DNA of 29,982 bases from positions 1 to 29,982 of the forward strand of contig CAZAQB010000027.1 of the NCBI GenBank assembly GCA_964487155.1, in the 5' to 3' direction. Shown piece after piece: positions 1 to 6,706 of the stretch. Source of the stretch: CAZAQB01 sp964487155. Lineage in GTDB: Bacteria; Pseudomonadota; Gammaproteobacteria; Nitrococcales; Nitrococcaceae. The translations under genes and the position numbers were made by a program. Position 1 is the first letter of the stretch. Every line of letters starts with the position of its first letter. The notes under the pieces are model-generated. The model was not told the origin of the DNA, did no database searches, and worked only from the letters and a program-made list of their open reading frames with translations.

Positions 1-32
1 CTCCACCGGAAAACCAGCGCCGCGCAAAGACG

Positions 33-55
33 CCGGATGCGCTTCGCTTATCCGG
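33..55. repeat. REP-like palindrome, CCGGAT family, copy 1
   Basis: Arms CCGGAT (33-38) and ATCCGG (50-55) enclose a GCG-CTT-CGC inner hairpin. The same architecture recurs at 29707-29729 with a different inner loop. It resembles the widespread enterobacterial REP/PU-type palindromes, but only two copies are visible here. It lies in the gene-free left edge of the window. Confidence 0.6.
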
Positions 56-106
56 ACTGCACCCCTGTCTGGCGGCCTGACCGCAGCCGCCACGTGCGCC
101 GGTCTG

Positions 107-126
107 GGCTGCCATGAGCAGCCTAC
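107..126 (-). repeat. REP-type hairpin, TCATG-loop family, copy 1
   Basis: Read on the minus strand, a GTAG foot merges into a stem GGCTGC/GCAGCC with loop TCATG. The same stem and loop reappear at 29846-29872, and a variant lies at 29907-29933. It sits about 35 bases past the stop of the metallophosphoesterase gene. Between 1 and 160 only this and the CCGGAT palindrome were recognised. Confidence 0.6.
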
Positions 127-160
127 CGGCTTCGAAAACACCGGCGGGCGCCAGGGCCCG

Positions 161-1090
161 TCAGGCGCCGGCCAGTTGCAGCTCCCAGCGGTCTGTTTCC
201 ACCAGGTGCATCGGGCCGGGGTGGAGGGTGCGGCAGGCCACTTCCAGATGCCAGCCGGCCCCCTGCCGGGTGATTCGATACAGGTGGTAGGCGGCCGCAC
301 GGCCCGGTCGGGCGCCCCGGGCGGAGGCTGACGACACCCCGAGCACCGGCACCGGCCCCAGGGGGCCGGGCAGCGACTGGCGCACCGGACGATGAGCATG
401 ACCGTGCAGCACGAGTTCCGCCCCGCATCGGGCCAGCACCTCGTTGAACGCCCGGGCATCGTCCAGGCCTTTGCGCCGCACCACCGTGCCAGCGGCCGGC
501 GGGTGGTGCAGCAGGACCACACGGAAGCAGCCCTGCTGCCCGGTCGCCTCCAGCAGCTGCTCCAGCCCGGCGAGCTGTTCGGCGCCCAGCCGGCCGCTGG
601 CCAGGAACGGGGCCGTGGGGCGGGCGCTGGACAGCCCGATCAGCGCCACGGGCCCGCGACGGCGCAGGAACGGGAAACCCTCCCCGGTGTCGTCACCGGC
701 CATGTAGGCTGCCCACAGACCCTGCGTCTCCTCCCAGGGCGCCGCCACGTAGGCATCATGGTTGCCGGGCACCGCGCTCACCGTCGCCGGATCCCCGAAG
801 CCCTCCAGCCACTCGCGGGCCTGGCGGCACTCCAGGGGCGTCCCCAGTTGGGTCAGGTCGCCGGTGACCGCCACATGGTCGGGATGCTGGGCGCGGACGT
901 CTTCCGCCAGCCGCTCCAGCACCTCCGGCAGGTGCTCGTGGCGGCGGTGCCAGTGCCAGGACAGGTAGCCCAGCACCCGCTTGCCCAGCAGCTCGCGGGC
1001 TCGCACCTGGTCCAGGGAGGTCAGGTGCAAATCCGAGAGATGAGCCAGGGTGAAGGCCGTGTTCGGGTCACTCGGTGTCGAATCAGGCAT
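161..1090 (-). CDS. Calcineurin-like metallophosphoesterase
   Basis: A 309-residue cytosolic phosphoesterase of the binuclear-metal calcineurin-like superfamily. The full motif set is visible in order: SDLHL (D20, H22), GDLT, GNHD, LHHPP and LHGHAH. The overall arrangement resembles class III cyclic-nucleotide phosphodiesterases (CpdA-like) and UDP-sugar or lipid-linked phosphoesterases; the substrate cannot be read from sequence. The open frame runs far upstream, but the first Met that gives a normal N-terminus is at 1090, twelve residues before the first beta strand. A TATAAT lies only 6 bases before that ATG, so the mRNA may be leaderless. The gene diverges from a phospholipid-synthesis operon starting 60 bases away, so a role in lipid or headgroup dephosphorylation is plausible but inferred. 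Confidence 0.85.
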   Translation of the reverse strand: MPDSTPSDPNTAFTLAHLSDLHLTSLDQVRARELLGKRVLGYLSWHWHRRHEHLPEVLERLAEDVRAQHPDHVAVTGDLTQLGTPLECRQAREWLEGFGDPATVSAVPGNHDAYVAAPWEETQGLWAAYMAGDDTGEGFPFLRRRGPVALIGLSSARPTAPFLASGRLGAEQLAGLEQLLEATGQQGCFRVVLLHHPPAAGTVVRRKGLDDARAFNEVLARCGAELVLHGHAHRPVRQSLPGPLGPVPVLGVSSASARGARPGRAAAYHLYRITRQGAGWHLEVACRTLHPGPMHLVETDRWELQLAGA

Positions 1091-1096
1091 CGCACC

Positions 1097-1104
1097 ATTA
1101 TACT
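1097..1104. promoter_or_regulatory. Overlapping divergent -10 elements (bidirectional promoter candidate)
   Basis: In the 60-base divergent gap, the minus strand reads TATAAT (1102 to 1097) and the plus strand reads TATACT (1099-1104), sharing bases. The minus-strand -10 would start transcription near 1090, the A of the metallophosphoesterase ATG. The plus-strand one would start near 1111, about 40 bases before the lipid operon. No good -35 hexamers are visible on either side. Confidence 0.5.
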
Positions 1105-1150
1105 CAGCGCCTTTTCCGCCACAGCCCGCGTGGGGACGATCCAGCAGACC

Positions 1151-2350
1151 ATGACCGAACAGATTCCGGTGCTCATCATCGGTGACAGCGACGTGGTCCT
1201 GTGGGGACTGAGCGGACGGGAGCGGCTGCGCCGCATCCTGGCACGCCAGCCCGCCGGGCAGCTCGTCGACGACCGCCAGCCGCTGGCGGGCGATTCGGAC
1301 GTGCTGGCGCTGCGCGGCGATCACCTGTTCGACGCCCGGGTGGTGGCATCCCTGCTGAATCGCTGCGAACCGGTGGCGGTGACCGCCCGGGCCGGCGGCC
1401 CGGTGGTGGCCGCGCGCGGCCCCCTGGAACGGGTGGTGCCTCTGGTGGAGGGCCGCCAGGATGCTGCGCAGGACGGCCTGCCCCGGCTCGGGGCCACGGA
1501 GCTTGCCGGCGGCTACGAGCAGCGGCTGCGTAACGTCTCCCCGCCCCAGGTGCTGCCCATCACGGCTGACGACCGCCCGGCCCTGGAGCGGGAGCTGTTC
1601 GCCGGTTCCTACAAGGGCGTGACCGATCTGGTGACCAAGTGGTTGTGGCCGGCCCCCGCCCGGGCGGTGACCCGGGGCTGCGTGGCGCTGGGCCTGCAGC
1701 CCAACCACGTCACCCTGCTGAGCCTGGTGCTGGCGGTGGCCGCCGGCGTCGCCTTCTACCAGGGCCAGTACGCCCTCGGCCTGGTGGCGGGCTGGATCAT
1801 GACCTTCCTCGATACCGTGGACGGCAAGCTGGCCCGGGTCACCGTCACCTCCAGCCGCTTCGGCGACCTGCTGGACCACGGCCTGGACCTGGTGCACCCG
1901 CCGCTGTGGTATCTCGCCTGGGGCCTCGCGCTGGCGGATTCGTGGGCCCTGCAGCCGGGACTCGCCACGGTGATCGTGCTGATCTTCGCCAGCTACATCG
2001 CGGGGCGCCTGTGCGAGGGCACCTTCCAGCTCTGGCTGGCGCCGTTTTCCCTGTTCATCTGGCGGCCGGTGGACTCCTTCAACCGGCTGATCACCGCCCG
2101 GCGCAACCCCAACCTGATCCTGCTCACCGCCGGCGCCGCCGCCGGCCGCCCGGACCTGGGCCTGTGGGGCGTGGCCGCCTGGCACCTGGTCTCCACGCTG
2201 TTCCTCGCCCTGCGGCTCTTGGTGGCGCACCAGGCCCGCCGCCGGGGCCCCCTGGAGTCGTGGATGAGCCAGGTGGACCCGGTACGGGATCGGCAACGCC
2301 TGGCGGTGCGCACCTTCACCCGGGTGCCGTTGGGAGCAGATGGCGGCTGA
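1151..2350 (+). CDS. CDP-alcohol phosphatidyltransferase with N-terminal NTP-transferase-like domain
   Basis: A 399-residue inner-membrane enzyme expected to transfer a phosphatidyl (or other phospho-alcohol) group from a CDP-activated donor to an alcohol. The C-terminal half carries a perfect CDP-alcohol phosphotransferase signature: D221, D224-G225, A228-R229, G238, D242 and D246. It also has several hydrophobic segments, including ones near residues 185-205, 275-295 and 325-360. The first ~165 residues look like a separate alpha/beta domain with a GDHLFD segment recalling the metal-binding GD of sugar/NTP transferases, but the usual glycine-rich nucleotide loop is absent. The architecture recalls bifunctional IPCT/DIPPS proteins of inositol-phosphate synthesis. 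The gene overlaps the next one by 11 bases, so co-translation is likely. The start at 1151 is the first Met that gives a family-like N-terminus. The product headgroup is unknown. Confidence 0.85.
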   Translation: MTEQIPVLIIGDSDVVLWGLSGRERLRRILARQPAGQLVDDRQPLAGDSDVLALRGDHLFDARVVASLLNRCEPVAVTARAGGPVVAARGPLERVVPLVEGRQDAAQDGLPRLGATELAGGYEQRLRNVSPPQVLPITADDRPALERELFAGSYKGVTDLVTKWLWPAPARAVTRGCVALGLQPNHVTLLSLVLAVAAGVAFYQGQYALGLVAGWIMTFLDTVDGKLARVTVTSSRFGDLLDHGLDLVHPPLWYLAWGLALADSWALQPGLATVIVLIFASYIAGRLCEGTFQLWLAPFSLFIWRPVDSFNRLITARRNPNLILLTAGAAAGRPDLGLWGVAAWHLVSTLFLALRLLVAHQARRRGPLESWMSQVDPVRDRQRLAVRTFTRVPLGADGG

Positions 2351-3329
2351 GGCGCAGCCGGCGACACTGCATCCCACGAGCGTGGCGGTGCTGTGCAACC
2401 CTGCCGCCGGCCGGGTCCGCAAGGACCTGGAGCGGGTCCGGCGCCAGGGCCGGCGCCTCGCCGGCGAGCGCTACCGCGAGGCAGTCACTCCGGCGCAAGT
2501 CACCGATGCCCTGGACTCCCTGGACCCCACGCACCTGCTGGTGGTGATCGGCGGCGACGGCACGCTGCAGGCCGCCCTCAGCCACCTCTACCCGGGGCCG
2601 TGGCCGGCGGTGCTGCCCATCCCCGGCGGCACCACCAACATGACCGCCCGGGATCTGCGGCTTCGGGGTTCGCCTGGCGCCCTGCTGGAATCCCTCGCCC
2701 GTCAACTGGAGGCGAACCGGGGTGTGAGCGTCCGCCCCCGCCCGGTGCTGTGCCTGGAGCGGCCTGGAACGGCGCCGGTGGTGGGCCTGTTCCTTGGGGC
2801 GGGGGCCATCGCCGCCGGGGTGAACTACTTCCGCGAGCGGGTCCGGGGTCGCCTGGGAGTTACCGGCGAGAAGGCCTCCGCCCTGGCGGTGCTGCGGGTG
2901 CTGCTGCCGCTGCTGTCGGGCCGTAGTCACGGGCGCCGGGCGCCGCTCTCGGCACGGCTGGTGCTGGACGGTGTGCAGGTGCACGAGGGCGAGCAGTTTC
3001 TCATTCTGGTCACGGCCCTGGACCGGCTGCTGTTCGGCGCCCGCCCCTACTGGGGCCAGGGCCCTGGGGGCCTGCGCTGCACTGTCGTGGCCCACCCGCC
3101 GCGGCGGCTGCTGCGGAGCCTGCCGGCCCTGCTGCGCGGGCGCCCCGGTCGGCGCCTGCTCCCCCAGCACGGCTACCGGAGCTGGAACCTGGATCATCTC
3201 GAGCTGGAACTGGACGGGCCGATGGTGGTGGACGGTGAGCTCTACCCCGCCCCGGAACATGGCGGTGCGCTGCAGATCCGGGCGGCTGGTCCCGTGCCCT
3301 TCGCCGGCCTGGGGCACGCAGGCTCATGA
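2340..3329 (+). CDS. Diacylglycerol/lipid kinase family protein
   Basis: A 329-residue member of the DAGK/LCB5/YegS lipid kinase family, which phosphorylates diacylglycerol or a related lipid with ATP. Visible motifs are the N-terminal CNPAAG strand-loop (residues 19-24), the nucleotide-binding GGDGT (71-75), a PGGTTN loop and a C-terminal VDGE segment typical of the family. It is cytosolic or peripheral, with no membrane span. Its ATG lies 11 bases inside the preceding phosphatidyltransferase gene, and its TGA overlaps the following ATG by four bases (ATGA). The three genes are therefore translationally coupled. In context it would supply phosphatidic acid. A sphingosine-like or other lipid substrate is possible. 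Confidence 0.85.
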   Translation: MAAEAQPATLHPTSVAVLCNPAAGRVRKDLERVRRQGRRLAGERYREAVTPAQVTDALDSLDPTHLLVVIGGDGTLQAALSHLYPGPWPAVLPIPGGTTNMTARDLRLRGSPGALLESLARQLEANRGVSVRPRPVLCLERPGTAPVVGLFLGAGAIAAGVNYFRERVRGRLGVTGEKASALAVLRVLLPLLSGRSHGRRAPLSARLVLDGVQVHEGEQFLILVTALDRLLFGARPYWGQGPGGLRCTVVAHPPRRLLRSLPALLRGRPGRRLLPQHGYRSWNLDHLELELDGPMVVDGELYPAPEHGGALQIRAAGPVPFAGLGHAGS

Positions 3330-4267
3330 CCGCCACTGCGGATAATCCTCTGCTGCACTGCGTCGCCGAACAGGCAGCCCGGCCGGCGCCGGCGGCCCTG
3401 CAAGCCGTGGTGGAGGCGCTGCGCCTGCGGTTTGCAGATTCCCTGCAGGGGGTGCTGTTCTACGGGTCCTGCCTGCGCAGCGGCGATCTGCTGGACGGGC
3501 TGGTGGACGCCTACGCGGTCGTGGACGACTACGCCAACGCCTACTCCGGGCGCTGGCTGCCCCTCGCCAACCGCTGGCTGCCGCCCAATGTGTTCTACCT
3601 GGAATGCGACAGCACCGCCGGTGCCCTGCGGGTGAAGCACGCGGTGCTCTCGCTGGAAGACCTGGAGCGGGGCACGGCCGGCTGGTTCCACCCCTACCTC
3701 TGGGGGCGCTTCGCGCAGCCGGTGCGCATCGGCCATGCCCGGAACGACGCGGTGCGCCGGCGCATGGAGGCGGCCCTGGCCAGCGCCACCACCACCTTCC
3801 TGGCGGAAGCCGCCCCCTGTCTCAACGGCGAGTTCAGCGCCGAACAGCTCTGGGTCAGCGGCCTTCGTCTGAGCTACCGCTCGGAGCTGCGCCCGGAGGC
3901 CGCCGGCCGGACCGCGGAGCTGGTGGGGCGCGAACTGGCCGACTACCGGGCCCGCACCGAGGCCGCCGCCGGGGCCGGCCTGCTGGAGGCCGCGGGGGAC
4001 GACCGCTACCGCTCGCCGGCCGATTTCCGGCAGCGCCGCCGCGCCCGCCGGCGCTGGGCGGCGCGCCGCTGGCAGGGCAAGGCCCTGTCCGTGGCCCGGC
4101 TCGCCAAGGCGGCGTTCACGTTCGACGGCGGGGTGGACTACGCAGCCTGGAAAATACAGCGCCACACGGGGCTGGACGTGCCGGTGACCAACCGCCTGCG
4201 CCGCCACCCCCTGGTGTTCGGGTGGGTGGCTCTGTGGCGACTGCTGCGGTCCCGGGCACTGCGCTGA
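3326..4267 (+). CDS. Tam41-like nucleotidyltransferase, putative CDP-diacylglycerol synthase
   Basis: A 313-residue soluble protein. Residues 44-68 hold a nucleotidyltransferase core: YGS at 46-48, then D61 and a VVDD segment. A later block (LSLEDLERG followed by YLWGRF and QPVRI) and a C-terminal block (KALSVARLAKAAFTF, then YAAWKIQRH) follow in the same order I recall for mitochondrial Tam41, a peripheral phosphatidate cytidylyltransferase unrelated to CdsA. If correct, it makes CDP-DAG from PA and CTP. That fits exactly between the kinase and the CDP-alcohol phosphatidyltransferase encoded just upstream (ATGA overlap with the kinase gene). The homology is from memory of the family, not a search. 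A different NTase role is possible. Confidence 0.6.
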   Translation: MTATADNPLLHCVAEQAARPAPAALQAVVEALRLRFADSLQGVLFYGSCLRSGDLLDGLVDAYAVVDDYANAYSGRWLPLANRWLPPNVFYLECDSTAGALRVKHAVLSLEDLERGTAGWFHPYLWGRFAQPVRIGHARNDAVRRRMEAALASATTTFLAEAAPCLNGEFSAEQLWVSGLRLSYRSELRPEAAGRTAELVGRELADYRARTEAAAGAGLLEAAGDDRYRSPADFRQRRRARRRWAARRWQGKALSVARLAKAAFTFDGGVDYAAWKIQRHTGLDVPVTNRLRRHPLVFGWVALWRLLRSRALR

Positions 4268-4384
4268 CCCGTCAGAGTCGGGGGGCGTCTACTGGGCCGC
4301 CACCTGCGGGCAGCGCTCTGACCTCGCGAGGCAGCCAGGGAAGTCCGACTCAGGGTACCTGGCCAAGGCCGCAACGCCAGGGGA

Positions 4385-5152
4385 TCAGAAGCTGCCGGAG
4401 GGGCGCCCTGTAAGTCGCTCCCCGAGCCTGCGAGCGAGCAATTTCAGAAGCTTGCGGACCGAGCGCTGCTTGCGCACCAAGCGCATGTGCAGCTCCGGAT
4501 GCACCAGATCGACCAGGACCGGCTCGGCCCCGGCCGCCGCCTGCTCCAGAGGCTGACACAGGTCGGCCCGCGCGGCCCGGGCATTGACCAGCATGTTCTG
4601 GCGGTAGTACCAGGGTACGGAGGTATCGTTCCACAGGGCCGGGCGCAGCACGTCGAATGCCCGGTAGCCCCGCTCCCGGAACAGGGCCTGCCATTCACTC
4701 TGCCAACGCAGGTTCACGTGGCGGGTTCCCGCCTGGCCGGGGATGGCGGCGGAGAACAGAACCAGGTCGGCGGCTCGAGTGAGGTTGTCGACGAACCCGG
4801 CGCTGGTCTCCGGCGGGAGGTGCTCCGCCACTTCCAGGGAAATCGCCAGATCGAAGCGCTCTCCGAGTTCCTTGGGCTGCTCCAGGCGGGCCGGGCAGAA
4901 CTCCGCGGGCTCGATGGCCAGCAGGTCCCGGCTCACCCAGTCACCGTCCAGGCCCAGCACGCGCTCCACGCCCTGCTCGCGCAGCGCCGCCAGCCAGGCC
5001 CCCACACCGCAGCCGAAGTCCACTGCCGAGCGCACCGGAGGCACCAGGCCCAGCAGCCGGCTGGTTACTGCCCGGGCCACAGGCCGTGTGGCCGCGTCTC
5101 GAGTCCGGTAATAGTCGCGCTCGTAGTCGGCGCGGCGTCCGTAGCCTTCCAT
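4385..5152 (-). CDS. Class I SAM-dependent methyltransferase
   Basis: A 255-residue soluble methyltransferase. The SAM-binding motif I is clear near residues 50-60 (VDFGCGVGAW), followed by an acidic motif II (GLDGDWV) and a SLEVAEHLPP motif. The C-terminal part contains WYYRQNM and ends in a basic helix. The family is often found in glycan or surface-polysaccharide clusters, where it methylates sugars. Two glycosyltransferases diverge from it about 320 bases away, which supports that reading. I chose the Met at 5152 because the open frame upstream of it has no family-like sequence. The methyl acceptor is unknown. Confidence 0.75.
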   Translation of the reverse strand: MEGYGRRADYERDYYRTRDAATRPVARAVTSRLLGLVPPVRSAVDFGCGVGAWLAALREQGVERVLGLDGDWVSRDLLAIEPAEFCPARLEQPKELGERFDLAISLEVAEHLPPETSAGFVDNLTRAADLVLFSAAIPGQAGTRHVNLRWQSEWQALFRERGYRAFDVLRPALWNDTSVPWYYRQNMLVNARAARADLCQPLEQAAAGAEPVLVDLVHPELHMRLVRKQRSVRKLLKLLARRLGERLTGRPSGSF

Positions 5153-5255
5153 CCGTTCTGGTCCCCAACCGCTCTCTGGCGCCGCGTAACCCCGCGGCCG
5201 GCAGCAAAGCCTACCGGAAAAACATGCTCTTGCCAGGGCTGAAACTCTCACCTAG

Positions 5256-5416
5256 CCCGAAGATTTCATGAATTTGTGCTGATATCGCGTAGGATATTGG
5301 TTTCACGAGGGACTTTTCGAAGGAGCGGCGTATCGGTGAGTACGGCCGACTGAGAAAAGATTCCTTGTGGGACCAAGAGACAAGGGAGATCGGTGCAAAT
5401 TTGTGAAACCTTCGGG
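5256..5416 (+). mobile_element. 161-bp MITE-like element, copy 1
   Basis: This sequence recurs in inverse orientation at 23444-23604 with the same length and about six substitutions by hand alignment. Both ends begin CCCGAAGATTTCA, then two variable bases, then AATTTG, when read inward, giving a ~21-bp terminal inverted repeat with weaker symmetry continuing to about 50 bp. It has no coding capacity. Left flank CTAG and right flank TGAG each differ by one base from TTAG, so a decayed 4-bp duplication is possible. It fills most of the divergent gap 5153-5470 between the methyltransferase and the glycosyltransferases. Nothing else was recognised in that gap. Confidence 0.8.
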
Positions 5417-5470
5417 TGAGGGTGCCGATGCCCTATCCCGGGCTGACCCGGAGGCCATCCTGGCCCGTCC

Positions 5471-6706
5471 ATGCCAACCGAGACCCGCCATGTCGCCTTG
5501 TTCCTGCGTTCCCTTGCCGGGGTCGGGCCGGTGCGGGTGCTGCTGGATCTGGCTCGGGAACTTGTGCAACGCGAGTTCCGGGTGGACCTGGTCGTGGCGT
5601 ACGGCAGCGGGGCCTACCAGGACCATGTGCCGCCCGGCGTGCACCTGGTGAACCTGGAAGCGAGGCTCGCCCAGGCCTGCCTGCCACGACTGCTGGGCAA
5701 CGGGGAACTACTCCGCGCCCTGGGCCCGATACCCTGGCTACCCGGTTCGCCCCGGGTGCTGGGCGCCATACCGGCCCTGGCGGATTACCTGCAACACCAG
5801 CGCCCGGACGTGCTGCTGGCGGCTCAGCACTACGGCAATCTGGCCGCCGCCTGCGCCCACGCCCTGGCCGGCAGCCCGGGCCGGCTGCTTCTGTCCCAGC
5901 GCACCCAGCTGAGCGTTTACCTGCGGGCCGGACGCACTCCGCGCAAGCGCCTCGCCCTCAATCCGATCCGCCGCCTCTATCCGCGGGCCGAGCAGGTTAT
6001 CTGCGTGTCCCGGGGCGTGGCAGCGGACCTGCAAGCCCTCACCGGCCTGCCGGCCGAGCGTCTGCCGGTGATCTACAACCCGGTAGTCACGCCGGAACTG
6101 GCCCGCCAGGCGGCCAAGCCCTCCGGACACCCGTGGCTGGACACACCCGACGGGCCGCCGGTAGTGCTGGCGGCCGGGCGGTTGCACTACCAGAAGGACT
6201 TCCCCACCCTGCTGCGGGCCTTCGCGGCGCTGCGCCGCCAGCGCCCGGCCCGCCTGGTGCTGCTGGGAGAGGGCCGGGACCGGCGGGCGCTGGGCACCCT
6301 GGCCCGGCAGCTCGGCATCGCCGGCGATCTGGACATGCCGGGCTTCGTAGACAACCCCTTCGCCTTCATGGCCCGGGCGGCGCTGTTCACGCTTAGCTCC
6401 CGCTACGAAGGGCTGCCCGGCGTACTCATCCAGGCCATGGCCTGCGGCTGCCCGGTGGTGAGCACCGACTGCCCCAGCGGCCCCGCGGAGATCCTCGAGC
6501 AGGGACGCTGGGGCCGGCTCACCCCGGTGGGCGATACCGGCGCCCTGGCCAGCGCCATGTCCGCCACGCTGGACACACCGGCGGACCGGGCGGCCCTGGC
6601 GGGCCGGGCCCAGGCGTTTTCCATGAAACGCACCCTGGACCGGTACCTGGGCCTGTTGGGCTGCCCGGGAGCGCAGCCTGAACCGGCAAGTGCCCCGGCG
6701 CCGTGA
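5471..6706 (+). CDS. GT4-family glycosyltransferase
   Basis: A 411-residue GT-B-fold glycosyltransferase using an NDP-sugar donor, probably at the cytoplasmic face of the membrane. The N-terminal half has the Rossmann-like acceptor domain. The C-terminal half shows AAGRLHYQKDFPTLLRAF, LLGEGRDR and the donor-binding EGLPGVLIQAMACG, followed by PVVSTDCPSGPAEIL. In the GT4 E-x7-E motif the second Glu is Gln here; I recall this variation in related GT4 enzymes, so it need not mean inactivity. The ATG at 5471 lies 54 bases after the MITE-like element, which may therefore influence transcription. The stop overlaps the GTG of the next glycosyltransferase (GTGA). Sugar and acceptor are unknown. Confidence 0.85.
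   Translation: MPTETRHVALFLRSLAGVGPVRVLLDLARELVQREFRVDLVVAYGSGAYQDHVPPGVHLVNLEARLAQACLPRLLGNGELLRALGPIPWLPGSPRVLGAIPALADYLQHQRPDVLLAAQHYGNLAAACAHALAGSPGRLLLSQRTQLSVYLRAGRTPRKRLALNPIRRLYPRAEQVICVSRGVAADLQALTGLPAERLPVIYNPVVTPELARQAAKPSGHPWLDTPDGPPVVLAAGRLHYQKDFPTLLRAFAALRRQRPARLVLLGEGRDRRALGTLARQLGIAGDLDMPGFVDNPFAFMARAALFTLSSRYEGLPGVLIQAMACGCPVVSTDCPSGPAEILEQGRWGRLTPVGDTGALASAMSATLDTPADRAALAGRAQAFSMKRTLDRYLGLLGCPGAQPEPASAPAP

Noticed and set aside
1091..2422. Minus-strand open frame continuing upstream of the metallophosphoesterase through the phosphatidyltransferase gene
   Set aside because: Its translation is Gln/Gly/His/Arg-rich with no family features and lies antisense to a clear gene. 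High GC keeps such frames open.
4268..4384. Terminator between the lipid operon and the convergent methyltransferase (GTCAGAG/CTCTGAC)
   Set aside because: Only 7 paired bases separated by about 37, without a T-run; too weak to annotate.
6400..6450. Inactive glycosyltransferase because the second Glu of the E-x7-E motif is Gln
   Set aside because: I recall that position varying in GT4 enzymes; the rest of the donor site is intact, so loss of activity cannot be claimed.
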